A stretch of 64,000 bases of DNA from Sipunculus nudus (taxonomy: Eukaryota > Annelida > Sipuncula > Golfingiida > Sipunculidae): contig CM049313.1 in the NCBI GenBank assembly GCA_026874595.1, positions 46,880,159-46,944,158 on the forward strand. Direction: 5' to 3'. Of the stretch, positions 49,720 to 60,118 are shown one piece after another. The position numbers were made by a program, and so were the translations under genes. Below the pieces are notes generated by a model. The model was not told where the DNA came from. It saw nothing but the letters and a program-made list of their open reading frames with translations, and ran no database searches. Position 1 is the first letter of the stretch, and each line of letters begins with the position of its first letter.

Positions 49720-49975
49720 AAGCCCTGCGTGCAGTATTACGTACACTGACAGCTACACCAGGTAGGAAGCATTCTAATCAGGAATGTCAACCAATTAGTT
49801 CAGCGATACCAGAGGATATTAACAAGTACTGCTTCCCAATAGCTTGTTAGCAACTGAGATCTTGAGTCTGCAGCTTCAGTTAATCCTGCATGGATTCTGA
49901 ATACCAATGGATGCCATTACCGGCTGCGGTTGATAAAAACCACCGGGACAAATTAATAACATCTGCTCCAGGTAT
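49720..49975. promoter_or_regulatory. Possible enhancer-like block with homeodomain-type cores
   Basis: A mixed-composition block carries CCAATTAG (49794), TTAATCC (49880) and ATTAATAAC (49953), cores typical of homeodomain sites, with GCGTGCAGTATTACGTACAC and CCGGCTGCGG. It lies about 1 kb beyond the 3' side of the exon at 51286-50936, in the following intron. Function is inference from composition only. Confidence 0.2.
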
Positions 49976-50935
49976 GAATGGTTGACATTTATAAAAATGG
50001 ACCTGATTCTTATTCCATTATATTAACTTCTGAGTAATTTCAGATTGTACAGGATGCTATAACCATATAAATCAATGTATTTTTTAGACCATTATGGCAC
50101 TGCAATAAAGCAATTACAATGTACCTTTTTGATTCTTATATACCAATTAATACATTAAATATTTATACTGTTTTTTATTGACAAAAGTATTATCTTGATA
50201 CTGAATGACTGTAAAACAGAAGAAAATTGAATATAGGACTGTGCCCTGTTTTCTAATCATATTGTACATTTGTTAGTAAAATACTGGTTTAAAATCATGA
50301 GATCAAAATCTCCAGTACCAAAAATTTAAAATCTGTTATGATTATAAGTAGTCCACTGCAACAGCACATCCATAATGAATATACGAATGTGTATACAGTA
50401 GAACTGCAAATATCCAGTTGATTTAGTCAACATAAATTTTTTCGGATAATTGGAGTCAATGACATATCAGTTAATTAAGACCTTTTTTAAAGAAGCATAA
50501 TGCTTGTATATTGTTAGGTACACTGGGCATATCAATAATTTCTCAACATCTTTTGATATGCTAATCTAGGCATACAGGAACATTACCTAATCAGATCATT
50601 TATAATCATTGTTAATCCTATTTTTCGTTCAAAAGCAGTTAAGCATTCATCAGAAGAAAAGTTTGGTTCCTTACTTTAAATTTTGTGGAAAATCAAATTT
50701 TCAGAAAAGAGATCTCAACAATATGATTTTGTTTCTACAAGAAAGACAATGGCCAACTGGGGATTTTTTTATAAAGGTTTATATTAGACCCTCTTGCCCA
50801 ATCATGATCAAGTGTGTAGAAGCTCACTTTTGCTTACCCTACCCCCATTATCTGGAACTTTACTTGCTCTTTTCAAGCAGTTAACCCATAATATCTAGCC
50901 CCGAAAGATTAATGTATAAAATAATTGGTACTTAC
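49976..50935. other. Intron-like AT-rich DNA
   Basis: No feature was seen. It would be the start of the intron following the donor at 50935. Confidence 0.35.
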
Positions 50936-51286
50936 TCAAAACTTTCAAACTGCACCATCCAGAGGTTTGGTTCATGTTGGTTTGTACATTTTGGCCAAAA
51001 GTCCTGATGGACCATCTTTGATCCCCGTGGGTTCCCAGGGGTCGCAGGTCCACTTGAAGGTGACCTTGACACTGGCTGCCTTGAAAATGAAGGTGACCTT
51101 GAAGGAGGTCCTCCTGCTAAAGGACTTAGACTGATGTGACCTGGGTCTATTGCATGATATTTGGCCTCCAGTGTCATTTTCCGGCGGATTGTTCTTCCAC
51201 GGAGTGTGGACGCCACACTGGCAATTCCCGCCATCTTGAAGCTTTCCTGTCCTCACTTCAGATGTTTCTTAAATATCCATGTGTGT
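50936..51286 (-). CDS. First coding exon of a minus-strand gene (protein starts MAGIASVAST)
   Basis: On the minus strand TTTTCTGATTTCAG (ending 51287) looks like an acceptor. It is followed by about 50 bases of 5' UTR with an in-frame TGA, then CAAGATGGCGGG: a strong start context that also fits a YY1-type site. From 51234, 99 codons and two bases stay open to TTTTGA|GTAAGT at 50936, a consensus donor. The frame is CpG-containing and much less AT-rich than its flanks. The product begins MAGIASVASTLRGRTIRRKM. It has a Ser/Pro/Arg-rich, probably disordered stretch at residues 36-70 (GGPPSRSPSFSRQPVSRSPS) and ends near WMVQFESFE. No signal peptide or membrane segment is seen. I do not recognise the family; the N-terminus looks like a cytosolic regulatory tail. 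Later exons should lie left of 50936 but were not found. Confidence 0.65.
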
Positions 51287-53341
51287 CTGAAATCAGAAAA
51301 CCATATTCATGAATATAAAATGAAAAAATGTATTTGGTATACACATATTATATTGCACTTAGCAGGCTTCCGGTAATCATGGCTCCCATAGGGCTGCAGC
51401 ATGTATATGTGATATATCATATTACTGAAACTACCTGTTTGTTTTTTACCTTAATTTCCAAGGTTTAATTTAGTGCAGGAAAAAAAAGGTATTTAAGAAG
51501 TTCATGATCAATCAAGATCTTGATCAATGGATGTATTTATGACATCACCGTGAAATACACAAAAGAAGTAAATGATATCATGATAATTCAGTTTTCAATG
51601 TGACTGATGAAAACTATATATGGAACCTTTAAAATTTAGTTGTGTAAATTATTTCAGATGGAAACAAAGCATTATATCTAGAGAATATTAGGTTATTTCT
51701 TTCTTACCACTTCAGCTTTTTCTCTAATTAAGTACTGACCTGACCTAAATCTGTTCCATGGTCTGTAATAATGACCATACCTTTCAACAAACTTTCTCAC
51801 ATCAATATACAAACTACTATTTCTACCATATACGCAAATGTTTATCTTTTGAAACATCTGTGCTGAAAATGATTTCTATAATACTCTTTGCCTAAAATAC
51901 TCATCTTTTTTTTTTAATTCCATCAAGTTTATTAAAAGAGCAACTCTCTGAAAATATCATAAACCATGATAAAAGAGCAGCCCTGACTCGCTACATCCCG
52001 TGGCATTACTTGGAGCAGATTCTGTCCTAAAAAAAAAAAATAATTTAAATCTGTGTCTGCTTTAATCAAGTCTGTAAGTGATGACAAACTGTTCGACTAA
52101 TCACCAGCCTAGCAGACGAAATTAGCAACATGTTATTTATTTAATTCAACATACCATGTGTAATTCTCATGACCCGGCAACAGGACAATGTTCCTGGCAG
52201 CCACAAGGCCAACCTTTCAAATCAGCTCTGGAGCATACAAGGTTTTCAATGTCCCTCACATAAATTTGTCAACTTTTGACATAACAGCCTGCCTGCCAGT
52301 TGTATAAAACAACGATGCATACACAACCTTCAACAAATTACTGGAGAAAATATCCAATTTTTCCTCACAGGAAGTGATATATTGAGTTTCTGTGTAAACA
52401 TTTAGCTAAGCCCAGCACTAGAGGTAAATCACTTATGTCAGATTATCATATAATGTCTATCCAGTGGGGTTAAGTCATCAAGTTTTCAGCTGGTAGTCAT
52501 AACAGGTGTTCAAGCCATACTTCTGTCGCTGTGCCAAGATTTAAATATTTATAATCTCCTGAATATTGATTATGTTCTGTCTGCGTTAAGATGGAGTTTG
52601 GTAAGTACAGTCATCCAACCATTTCACTTATAAACAATGGAATGGCAGATAATGGGCCTCCCATTGGCAGGTCATATTTTTTTATGCTTCCACAATCACT
52701 TCCTTTAATATCAATTATTTTCCAATATATCATTCAAATGTGCTATATCCTTAAAAAACACACACACACACATACAAATGTTAAGAAATTGATCCAGAAA
52801 GCTAAATATTTTTAATACCAGTAATGTAGGATTTTATCCTCTGGTTAGTTACTAGGACTTAGGATTTTGTATTATTTAAAGTTGAAACAATTACCAATAA
52901 ATATTCAAAAATTGCAGATCTTAAACTCTTAAACTAATATTAAGCAAAAAATGTGGGCACTACCTTTAACAGACAGAAAGCAGTGGCTTTTCACTGGTTG
53001 TTAAGACAAAAGCCTACCAGTTGATGATCTTGTTGCAAAGTTACATGACAAATTATTCATCAATATATGACAAAATAATGGTTAAACCCATCTCTTATTA
53101 TAAGCAAGTTTTTTTCTTCTTCAGTGCAATCCTTTATTTTGATGACATGTCTATTAAAGGCACCTCGATCTTCCTAATAGCTGCACTTAAAAAAAAAATT
53201 TCTTTTTCTTAAAGACATCTGGGAATATATTCATTAGTAATTACCATGAACTTGCACTAGAGAGCTAAATTTTGAAAGATCAATTAGCATGCCTGGGAGG
53301 CCCAAATTTAATAGCATCTGAGGAGGCAAAAACTTGTTCCA
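51287..53341. other. Unannotated DNA upstream of the minus-strand exon
   Basis: It contains GTTAAGATGGAGTTTG|GTAAGTAC at 52585-52608, a start-codon context running at once into a consensus donor. This could be a divergent plus-strand first exon, but no partner exon is established. A short (CA)n lies at 52757-52772. Confidence 0.3.
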
Positions 53342-53402
53342 GCTCTTTTTCCCTACTTCTGTAGCTCTTTATCTCTACTTCTGTAACTCTTTTTCTCTAT
53401 AC
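53342..53402. repeat. 22-bp tandem repeat, about 2.7 copies
   Basis: GCTCTTTTTCCCTACTTCTG plus TA is repeated three times; the last copy is incomplete. Confidence 0.8.
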
Positions 53403-53524
53403 ACTATGGAAGTAGAATACTGTTGGATGTTTTAGCATTGATGAAAAGATTGTTATCTATTTCCTTTCTGGAAGACTGTGGTAAACTGGTTGCTGCTCAT
53501 ATCTGATGTTCCTAAGCAACCTAC

Positions 53525-53672
53525 CTGACCTTTTCAGTAAAATTAATGACAAGTGCATTTGGTGCTCCCATTAATGTGATCGTGAAGTTTGGATTTGTGC
53601 TTGTCCATTTTATTTTCTCAGGTATGCCCTTGATTATCATGCTTACAAAGACAGTCCATAAAATTAAGACAT
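53525..53672 (-). CDS. Candidate internal exon on the minus strand (unrecognised)
   Basis: The minus strand shows a pyrimidine-rich acceptor (CCTTTCTTGCTTATTTAG), then 148 bp open in one phase, then CAG|GTAGGT. The 48 complete codons read VLILWTVFVSMIIKGIPEKI, then KWTSTNPNFTITLMGAPNAL, then VINFTEKV. Residues 1-14 are hydrophobic and the rest would suit beta strands. Both splice sites are good, but an open frame of this length is not rare here, no partner exon is known, and it lies upstream of the start exon at 51286-50936, so it would be a different gene or a chance hit. Confidence 0.22.
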
Positions 53673-55001
53673 CTAAATAAGCAAGAAAGGTAACATGAAC
53701 ATGGGTGAGCAATCAAGTACCTAATTGTATAGAAGAAACCAACAAAATTGCCTGATGTGTCAATGACAATTGATTTTAAAATACCTTAACAGATTCATGA
53801 TCTGTGTTGCAATGTTTACTATGAGGTACTGATTTAAAATATTCCAAAGCCTATCTTGATTGTTGTGCCACTTTATAAAATAAAATTCTTCTGTAGCATA
53901 CTGATTCTTGTCAGAGCCATTGAAAATTGTACAAAGCCTCTTGCACATATACCAGTATAGTGCACTTTAACTCTTTCTATTTCACAAATTTAACTTACTG
54001 AAAGTCCAGATGCAGAGAACTGATCTTTGTATTCATCCTTTGGCTAATTCAAGACTCTGCACCTGGACCACACCTACAATGTGGGATCCAAGACCAAAGA
54101 GTTTCCAACCAAAACTTCTGGACTACATGTTTACCCAACTGACATCTTCTCCTTAATTAGTTTATAGTGGTGGACCAATTATTTGATTTAATTGACGATT
54201 GGTTGTTGTTTTTTCCTTAACTGATTAAAATGGTTACATTTTTGCATAATCAATCAAAGATGACTGTGTATATGCACATCCAAAGAAATTATATAATATA
54301 TAATACTGATATTCTGTCAGGGATATGAGAAAAACAGCTGGGCATAAAGTAGCGTACAGCATTAAAACCTATTCTTGTACTACAAGTGGTAGCACTTTTA
54401 GGTAATTATTTAATCAAGGCCTCATATAAGGCAAACAAGAATTGGGACCAGGAACAAGTTGTCATTACTTTTGAAGTGGTCTTTAGGCAAGGTTTTACTG
54501 TATGTTATTTAGGTGCACAGGTTTCTTGGGCTTCAAAGTATAGCTTGAGGTTGCTGGGTACCTAAGGTGTCTCAGTAAATAAAGCAAGACTTAACTAGAG
54601 GAACAGCCAGTTTACAGAATGCTCTCCATTTATATTAGTCTGGAATAGTGAGAATCAGTACCAGTCTAGTGAAGTCTAAATGAGATTCACAAACAAAAAC
54701 CACTTTCCAAAGTTGAGCTGGATAGACACCTGATAAATGTTTAAACTAGATCACAAGAAAGGCCTGGATCAAGTCGCAGGCTTCAACTGCCAGACACGTT
54801 CCATGAAGACTCATTGATTACCCATACTGATAGTCCTGAGAGGAGGCATCTGTTAAAATTTATAGCTAGACATTCAAATACTTTTCTTTTGGACAATATA
54901 GAGTAATATCTAGGTACACATAGGGATCTTATTAGTAATTAGCAAATCTTGAAGTTAAGAACTAATACAAGCTTTTACCAAACTTAGGCAGGAGCATTTG
55001 T
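53673..55001. other. AT-rich DNA without recognisable features
   Basis: No feature could be supported. Confidence 0.35.
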
Positions 55002-55257
55002 TATAGTCGTGAGCCTAGGTCTGGCGACTATAGGCTAATCGTCGTGTCTGTTTGTTAGTTTGTGTGTTTGTTTGTGGGTCTGTTTGTCCGCACTCTACAG
55101 GTCGCAGTTTTGCAGCAATTGATCTGAAACTTACAGGAAAAGTGTAAAATCGGTAACTGTCCAAGCCTATTCTTTTTGGCCATGATCAGTCCAAGGTCAA
55201 GGTCACGGTTCTTGGCAAACACTGGCGACTATGTCATGATTACATCTTGCACTTGTT
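55002..55257 (+). mobile_element. Short hairpin-ended element, family B
   Basis: It begins with a 31-bp hairpin (55002-55032) with outer stem TATAGTCG/CGACTATA, the same length and 8-bp stem as family A. Next comes a GTCGTGTCTGTTTGTTAG, TTTGTTTGT-rich stretch to 55090. The body includes CCAAGGTCAAGGTCACGG. At the 3' side CGACTA (55226-55231) inverts TAGTCG of the 5' hairpin, a 15-nt hairpin (55231-55245, ATGT/ACAT stem) follows, and the end is ACTTGTT (55251-55257), as in family A. It is non-coding and about 256 bp. Confidence 0.65.
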
Positions 55258-56134
55258 AAAATGACTGCTTGTTAACACTCTAATTATGTTAGATTACTTG
55301 TACATATACAAGATAACTGAAATTTCAATTCCACCCTAAAATGAAAATGTATAAATTAAGATTTAGATTTATATAGGTATTACAAATAATTTCATTAATA
55401 CTCTGCATAAATTTCCAAATACGTATCCCAAAGCAAGTGCCATATATTCTCTTAAATTAGGCCCATCAGTGGGTTTTTCATGAGTGTTATTAGGTGGAGT
55501 TTTTGCATGCACCAGGAATACTGGGTGCGGCTTTAAATAGGAGTTTTCGAGAATTCCTTCATTTAGGGAATGTTGGGCAGGGTTATGAAAAGTCATGGTG
55601 TGGCTTCTAATAGAAGCGTGGCCTTATCAAGGTAATATAGGGTATAACTGGTGTACACCTGATCTTGTACTGAAGTAATGAATTAATTACCACAGCTAGT
55701 ACAAATGTCTTGGATTTAAGTCATCTAGGCTTCTTCAGCCTAATATAACAATACGGTATCTTTACTGTGTCATTTATGATATAAAAATTATATTTTACAT
55801 ACAGCAAATAAATTCTCTCAGTTCCAGCTAAATTATTTTACCTACGTTGCCTAATTAAATCACTCCTTTAATCACTACAGTCTGAACTTTCACAGGCTTC
55901 CCCAAATGGTGGCTACCCGAGCATATACATTACCCAAGAACAATATATGATAATAATTATAATGGTACACCACACATTAAACAACAGCATGTTAGTGATA
56001 ATTAATCTTTACCACATTATGAAAATATTGCATTTAAATGTTCATTAATTGTATAAAATTTGATTGAGGTAATTTTTCACTCCGTACCATCTGAACTTGT
56101 GTTATAAAATAAGTCAGTCAAGCAAATCAGAGTT
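55258..56134. other. Unannotated DNA
   Basis: Loose repeats of GTGTGGCTTCTAATAGAAG / GTGCGGCTTTAAATAGGAG occur at 55520-55640. Nothing else was seen. Confidence 0.3.
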
Positions 56135-56270
56135 AAACAAAATCAATATGTTAAGGCTTTGAACTTCAAAGCTGGAGGTACTTGGTTCAGTCTCCATCAG
56201 AACATCCAAAATAAGGCAAAACTGCAAAATCCTAAGAAGGCCTCAGGAATCGCTCTATTATCTTAATGAC
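56135..56270 (+). mobile_element. Second tRNA-SINE family, copy 2
   Basis: ATATGTTAAGGCTTTGAAC (A-box-like) and TACTTGGTTCAGTCTCCATC (B box close to GGTTCRANNCC) are followed by AATAAGGCAAAACTGCAAAA, then TCCTAAGAAGGCCTCAGGAA. The tail matches the DNA that leads into the 35-bp array at 44040. Confidence 0.5.
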
Positions 56271-56359
56271 AGGTTATGACTTCTGGATTATGCCTAGCCC
56301 CATTTGTCACAAAACCTGAAATCCAGGAGACTTAATGATTACATGTATTTCTTATGTAT

Positions 56360-56586
56360 GTCAAGGCCTAGATCCTGATCTCAATTGGTCTAGAGCAAAT
56401 TCTGATCGGGATCCAGTTGCCAAAACCCCAATCAGGATGGTGGCTGGACCAATTGCTGATTAGTCTGGACCAATTGGACATTGGTCCAAACCACATCCTG
56501 ACCGGGATTTGGTCCAGCCTATATCCCAATCGAGATTATGTCTGAAACTATCCCCTATTGGTCCAGATCGGGATCTGGGCCTTGAC
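56360..56586. mobile_element. Foldback element, 22-bp terminal inverted repeats
   Basis: Left end GTCAAGGCCTAGATCCTGAT plus CT, right end inverse GTCAAGGCCCAGATCCCGAT plus CT (two mismatches). The interior is built of (G/C)GATCGGGAT and TGGTCCA/TGGACCA motifs in both orientations, giving a strongly self-pairing 227-bp unit. No transposase is present. Confidence 0.75.
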
Positions 56587-56646
56587 TTATATCTAAAATA
56601 TAGAGATGAAAGAATAGCCACCCTAGGTCATTATACAGAGAAATGG

Positions 56647-56857
56647 TGTAGGTTTCCTCACAGATAATATAAAACAATAAAGGAATTTAAGTTTAACATC
56701 ACCAAATGGCTGAAAGGTCTGTGCGAATTTAGAATGCATGATTGTTTATTATAAGCCAAAACAGTATACTGCCAGTCAATGCATACCTTTTGGGTATTTG
56801 GTGATGTTAAACATAAATTACTGTGTTGTTTTACATTATCTGTGGGGGAAACCTACA
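56647..56857. mobile_element. Foldback/MITE-like element, 61-bp inverted arms
   Basis: 56647-56707 (from TGTAGGTTTCCTCACAGATA to GTTTAACATCACCAAAT) is inverted at 56796-56857 with about 85% identity by eye. The loop is about 88 bp. It lies 60 bp from the preceding foldback. Confidence 0.8.
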
Positions 56858-56879
56858 ATGTAATGTGAATACACACCAA

Positions 56880-56960
56880 AAGGTTGGTTCACTGCTGATA
56901 GGAATCAAACCCATGACCAATTACCAGTCGAGCAAAGGACCTGCAATCTATTTCTCTCTC
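56880..56960 (-). mobile_element. tRNA-like SINE head, minus strand
   Basis: The minus strand reads TTTGCTCGACTGGTAATTGG, then TCATGGGTTTGATTCCTATC, with a clear B box (GGTTTGATTCC). The A-box half is weak. It is comparable to 40935-41025. Confidence 0.4.
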
Positions 56961-57201
56961 TCTCCCTTAAAGAGCTAACTTTTAATAAATAGGAACTGAT
57001 CAGTTTTGGGGGTGTTAGTCAAGACTTTATATTACTGAAGAAGAAATACTCCAGGACCTATTAACTCTTACCAATTACCATGGTTAAAAAAGTGCAGTTT
57101 TAAAACTGCAATCTACAGGCATGAAGCAGTCACTTTCCACTTGCTATATGGGTGCCAACCTGAAAAGTATGGCCTTAAAACATTCTGTCTTTTTAAACAA
57201 G

Positions 57202-57215
57202 TGACCCATGGGTCA
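57202..57215. other. 3'-terminal palindrome of the reversed family A copy
   Basis: TGACCCATGGGTCA, 14/14 self-complementary. Compared with 17667-17680, one pair is A-T instead of G-C on both arms. Confidence 0.85.
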
Positions 57216-58404
57216 TGACGCTCAGCCGACTGACATGTTGACAATATGTTCTTGCACAGACAACTAATTAAGGTAATGTAGGTGGCATCATTATTCATGC
57301 ATAATAGCTTAAGTTCATCAAGACCCATAAGCACAACAAATCTGATGACAAAACAACCGGCCTTTCATGAGGAATCTGGCAATTTGTGTGTATTTTGCAT
57401 TATTTCTATGGTGCTCAAACATACCCGAAACTCTGAGAATATAGTTCACTGTGACCCCATTTCAGGGTTCCTGGGAGAACTTTTGAGGAACTCTCAGGAT
57501 GTCAAGTTAGAAGATTCTGGGTCCAAAGGTTATGATTTGTGCCCTACTTAGGTATCAAATTTTCAATTATTCTGAGGGGTCCTTATATTTATAATTCCCA
57601 TAGCTCAGAAAATATGGGTAACAGAGACCTAAATACACATTTCCAAGGAGATTTTCACAGATTTTAGGTCAGAAGATTCCAGGTCCAATGTTTATGATTT
57701 GTGCCCTGCTTTGGTATAAAATTTTTAATTATGATGGGGGATGCTTATAAGCCCAATGGCTCAGAGAATATGGGAAACAGAGACCTAATTTCAGGTTTCA
57801 ATGGAGATATTTCAAGTACCTCTCTGGATCTAAAGTAGGAAGATTCTATGTCTAGCTGTTATGATTTGAGCCCTGTTAACAGATGAAGGCATCTTTAGAG
57901 GTCTCAAAAAATAGATAAAAAATAGTAAAAAATAAAAAAAATACAGATGGCGCCACCAGTCTGCAAAAACTGATGAAACACTCCATGATCAATATCCATG
58001 CTAAGAATCATGGTGATCAATGCATTATTTGTTCAGATACTTGAGCTTTTGTATCAATTTTTTCATTATTCTGAGGGGTACCTCAGAGCCCCATAGCTTG
58101 AAGAATATGGGTACAAGAGACCTACTTCCAGGTTTCCAAGAAGACTTTTCATGGACCTATCTGGATGTAATGTAAGAAGATTCCAGGTCCAGTGTTTAAG
58201 ATTTGTGCCCTGTTAAGAGATGAAGGCATCTTTGAAGGTCTCAAAATAGAGATAAAAATCGTTAAAAAATTTTAAAAAATACAGGTGGCACCACCAGTCT
58301 GCAGAAACTGAAGTAACACTCCATGATAAATATCCACGCAAAGAATCATGGTGATCAATGCATTTGTTGTTCAGATAATTGAGCTTTTGTATCAAATTTT
58401 TCTA

Positions 58405-58410
<6 letters not shown>

Positions 58411-58435
<25 letters not shown>
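58411..58435. repeat. G25 homopolymer inside a family A unit
   Basis: At the equivalent site other units have TCTGAGGGGTA or TCTGGGGGGTACTTC (read on this strand), so the run has grown from an existing short G tract. It is G-quadruplex capable. Confidence 0.95.
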
Positions 58436-58436
<1 letters not shown>

Positions 58437-58785
58437 CTTCGGAGCCCCATAGCTCAAAGAATATGGGTAACAGAGACCTAATTCTAGGTTTCCAAGAAGA
58501 ACTTTCATGGACCTCTCTGGATGTAAAGAGAGAAGACTCCAGGTTCAGCTGTTACAATTTGTGCCCTGTTAACAGATGACAGCATCTTTTGAGATCTCAA
58601 AATTAGAGAAAAAAAATCGTATAAAAAAGAAAAAATATAGGTGGCGCCACCAGTCTGCAGAAACTGATGAAACACTCCATGATCAATATCCATGCAAAGA
58701 ATCATGGTGATCAATGCATTAGTTCTTCAGATACTTCGAGCTTTTATATCAAATTTTTCTATTTTTCTGGGGGAATACTGAAAGC

Positions 58786-59549
58786 TGAAGCTGTTACATG
58801 GACCCCACACCAACACAAGGTCTTGTGACATTTAGACTGGGACCATCAGGTATATGCCAGACCATTGCATTACTTAGAAATCCAGGGTCCTGTCTTCTTT
58901 GGGTGATTGTCATCTTTCACTCCGTCGCTCCATTAGTGATGGCAACCTGCCTTATACCATTACGTCTGGAAACTTTGCATTGTCATACATTATGCAGAAA
59001 AACTTATACAGACAGTAAAAGTAAAAGTAAAGCCAAGGCCCTTTCATGTGAAATTGGCAAAAAGACACTATGGGTCACTGTTGGAAAGTAAGGAAATAAA
59101 AAGCTTCTTAAAAAATTTCAACACATCTGGTGTTTGAGTGAAAAACTGCAATGAGTCTGGCATAAAAGAATTCAGAACTAAATTTTGGGTACTATACTAA
59201 GTGAGACTGACACTGCAGGCGGTGAAAAAAGTTATTCGTGGCAAGAAGGTGCAGGAAAATAAGTTAGAGTATAGAGCAGGGGATAATACTGTAAAGAAGG
59301 ACCACGAGACTCAATATTGTAATAAAAACAAAAGGTATTATATTCTTTAAATTTCAATGACCTACTGAAACAACAATTTTAAAATTTTCCCCTCTTGTTT
59401 CTGCAGATTTCAATATCTAAGCAAAAATTATTTAAAAGAATTATCACAAAAGAAAAACAGGGGCATTGGAGCTCAGTGTAAACATTTGTATTGTCTCTAA
59501 ACCCTGCCATGTGCAGGATCAAAAACATTATTAAGGATTAAATAATGAA
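58786..59549. other. Unannotated DNA
   Basis: The 97-codon plus frame at 58798-59091 ends close to GGAAA|GTAAGG but has no recognised domain or acceptor that decides it. Not called. Confidence 0.3.
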
Positions 59550-60118
59550 TTAATTTCCTATGCCAGACTCTGGCACACAGCAGTTCAAGCATGGACAGAA
59601 ACATAACCTCCTTGTGAGGTTTAAGCTACACTTGCATGCAATGTGATTTACATGAAGGAAAAATATGTTTGAACTATGACTGCCATTATGCAACCAATGT
59701 CAAAAGATCAGACTTTAGTATTGTGAACAGGGACATGAGTTCAGTTTCATCGATATCAGGACAGATTTGCTACTCTGACCTTTGAACTATTCTTGACCTC
59801 AATAAATAACAATACATACCTCACAACATAGACTGTCTTGGTATTATATGCTGCGTGGGGATTAAAGTCCACATGGTATGCATGTTTCTGATTCAAGAAC
59901 AAAAAATACATGCAGCCACAGAGGAATTTAAGGGGATGAGGTATTTGCTTTGTTTCAAGTCAGTTAATATACCTGGGAATTCTGGTGACCACTGATAAGA
60001 CCCAAAGTAAAGTCTGGCTCCGACGACTTGCATGCAAGTGTGGCTTTAACCTCACAAGGAGGTCATGTTTCTGTCCATGCTTGAACTGCCACATGCAAGA
60101 GTCTGGTAAAGTAAATTA
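59550..60118. mobile_element. Foldback element, about 90-bp inverted arms
   Basis: Arm 1 (59550-59641) and arm 2 (60027-60118) are inverse copies sharing GTTCAAGCATGGACAGAAAC, AT, AACCTCCTTGTGAGGTTTAA and CTTGCATGCAA with few mismatches. The 385-bp interior is non-coding. This is a typical non-autonomous DNA element layout; no target duplication was recognised. Confidence 0.85.

Larger units (their letters stand above)
57196..58785 (-). mobile_element. Family A element, second copy, reversed and 5'-incomplete
   Basis: The 3' terminus on the minus strand is AACAAGT-inverse ACTTGTT (57202-57196), preceded by the palindrome TGACCCATGGGTCA (57215-57202) and GGCTGAGCG. About four 335-bp units follow (57430-58785), with the GGTGGCGCCACC-type site near 57950, 58288 and 58643. 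The 5' hairpin end is absent at about 58785. A run of 25 G lies inside one unit. Confidence 0.75.

Noticed and set aside
50609-50884. 91-codon plus frame
   Set aside because: AT-driven composition and no splice context; it lies in the presumptive intron of a minus-strand gene.
53620-53680. Second exon for the plus-strand ATG at 52591 (acceptor TTTATTTTCTCAG at 53622)
   Set aside because: Joining gives only 18 codons before a stop, and the same DNA is a better open exon on the minus strand.
58798-59091. 97-codon plus frame ending near GTAAGG
   Set aside because: No domain, no convincing acceptor, and it starts at the decayed edge of a family A copy.
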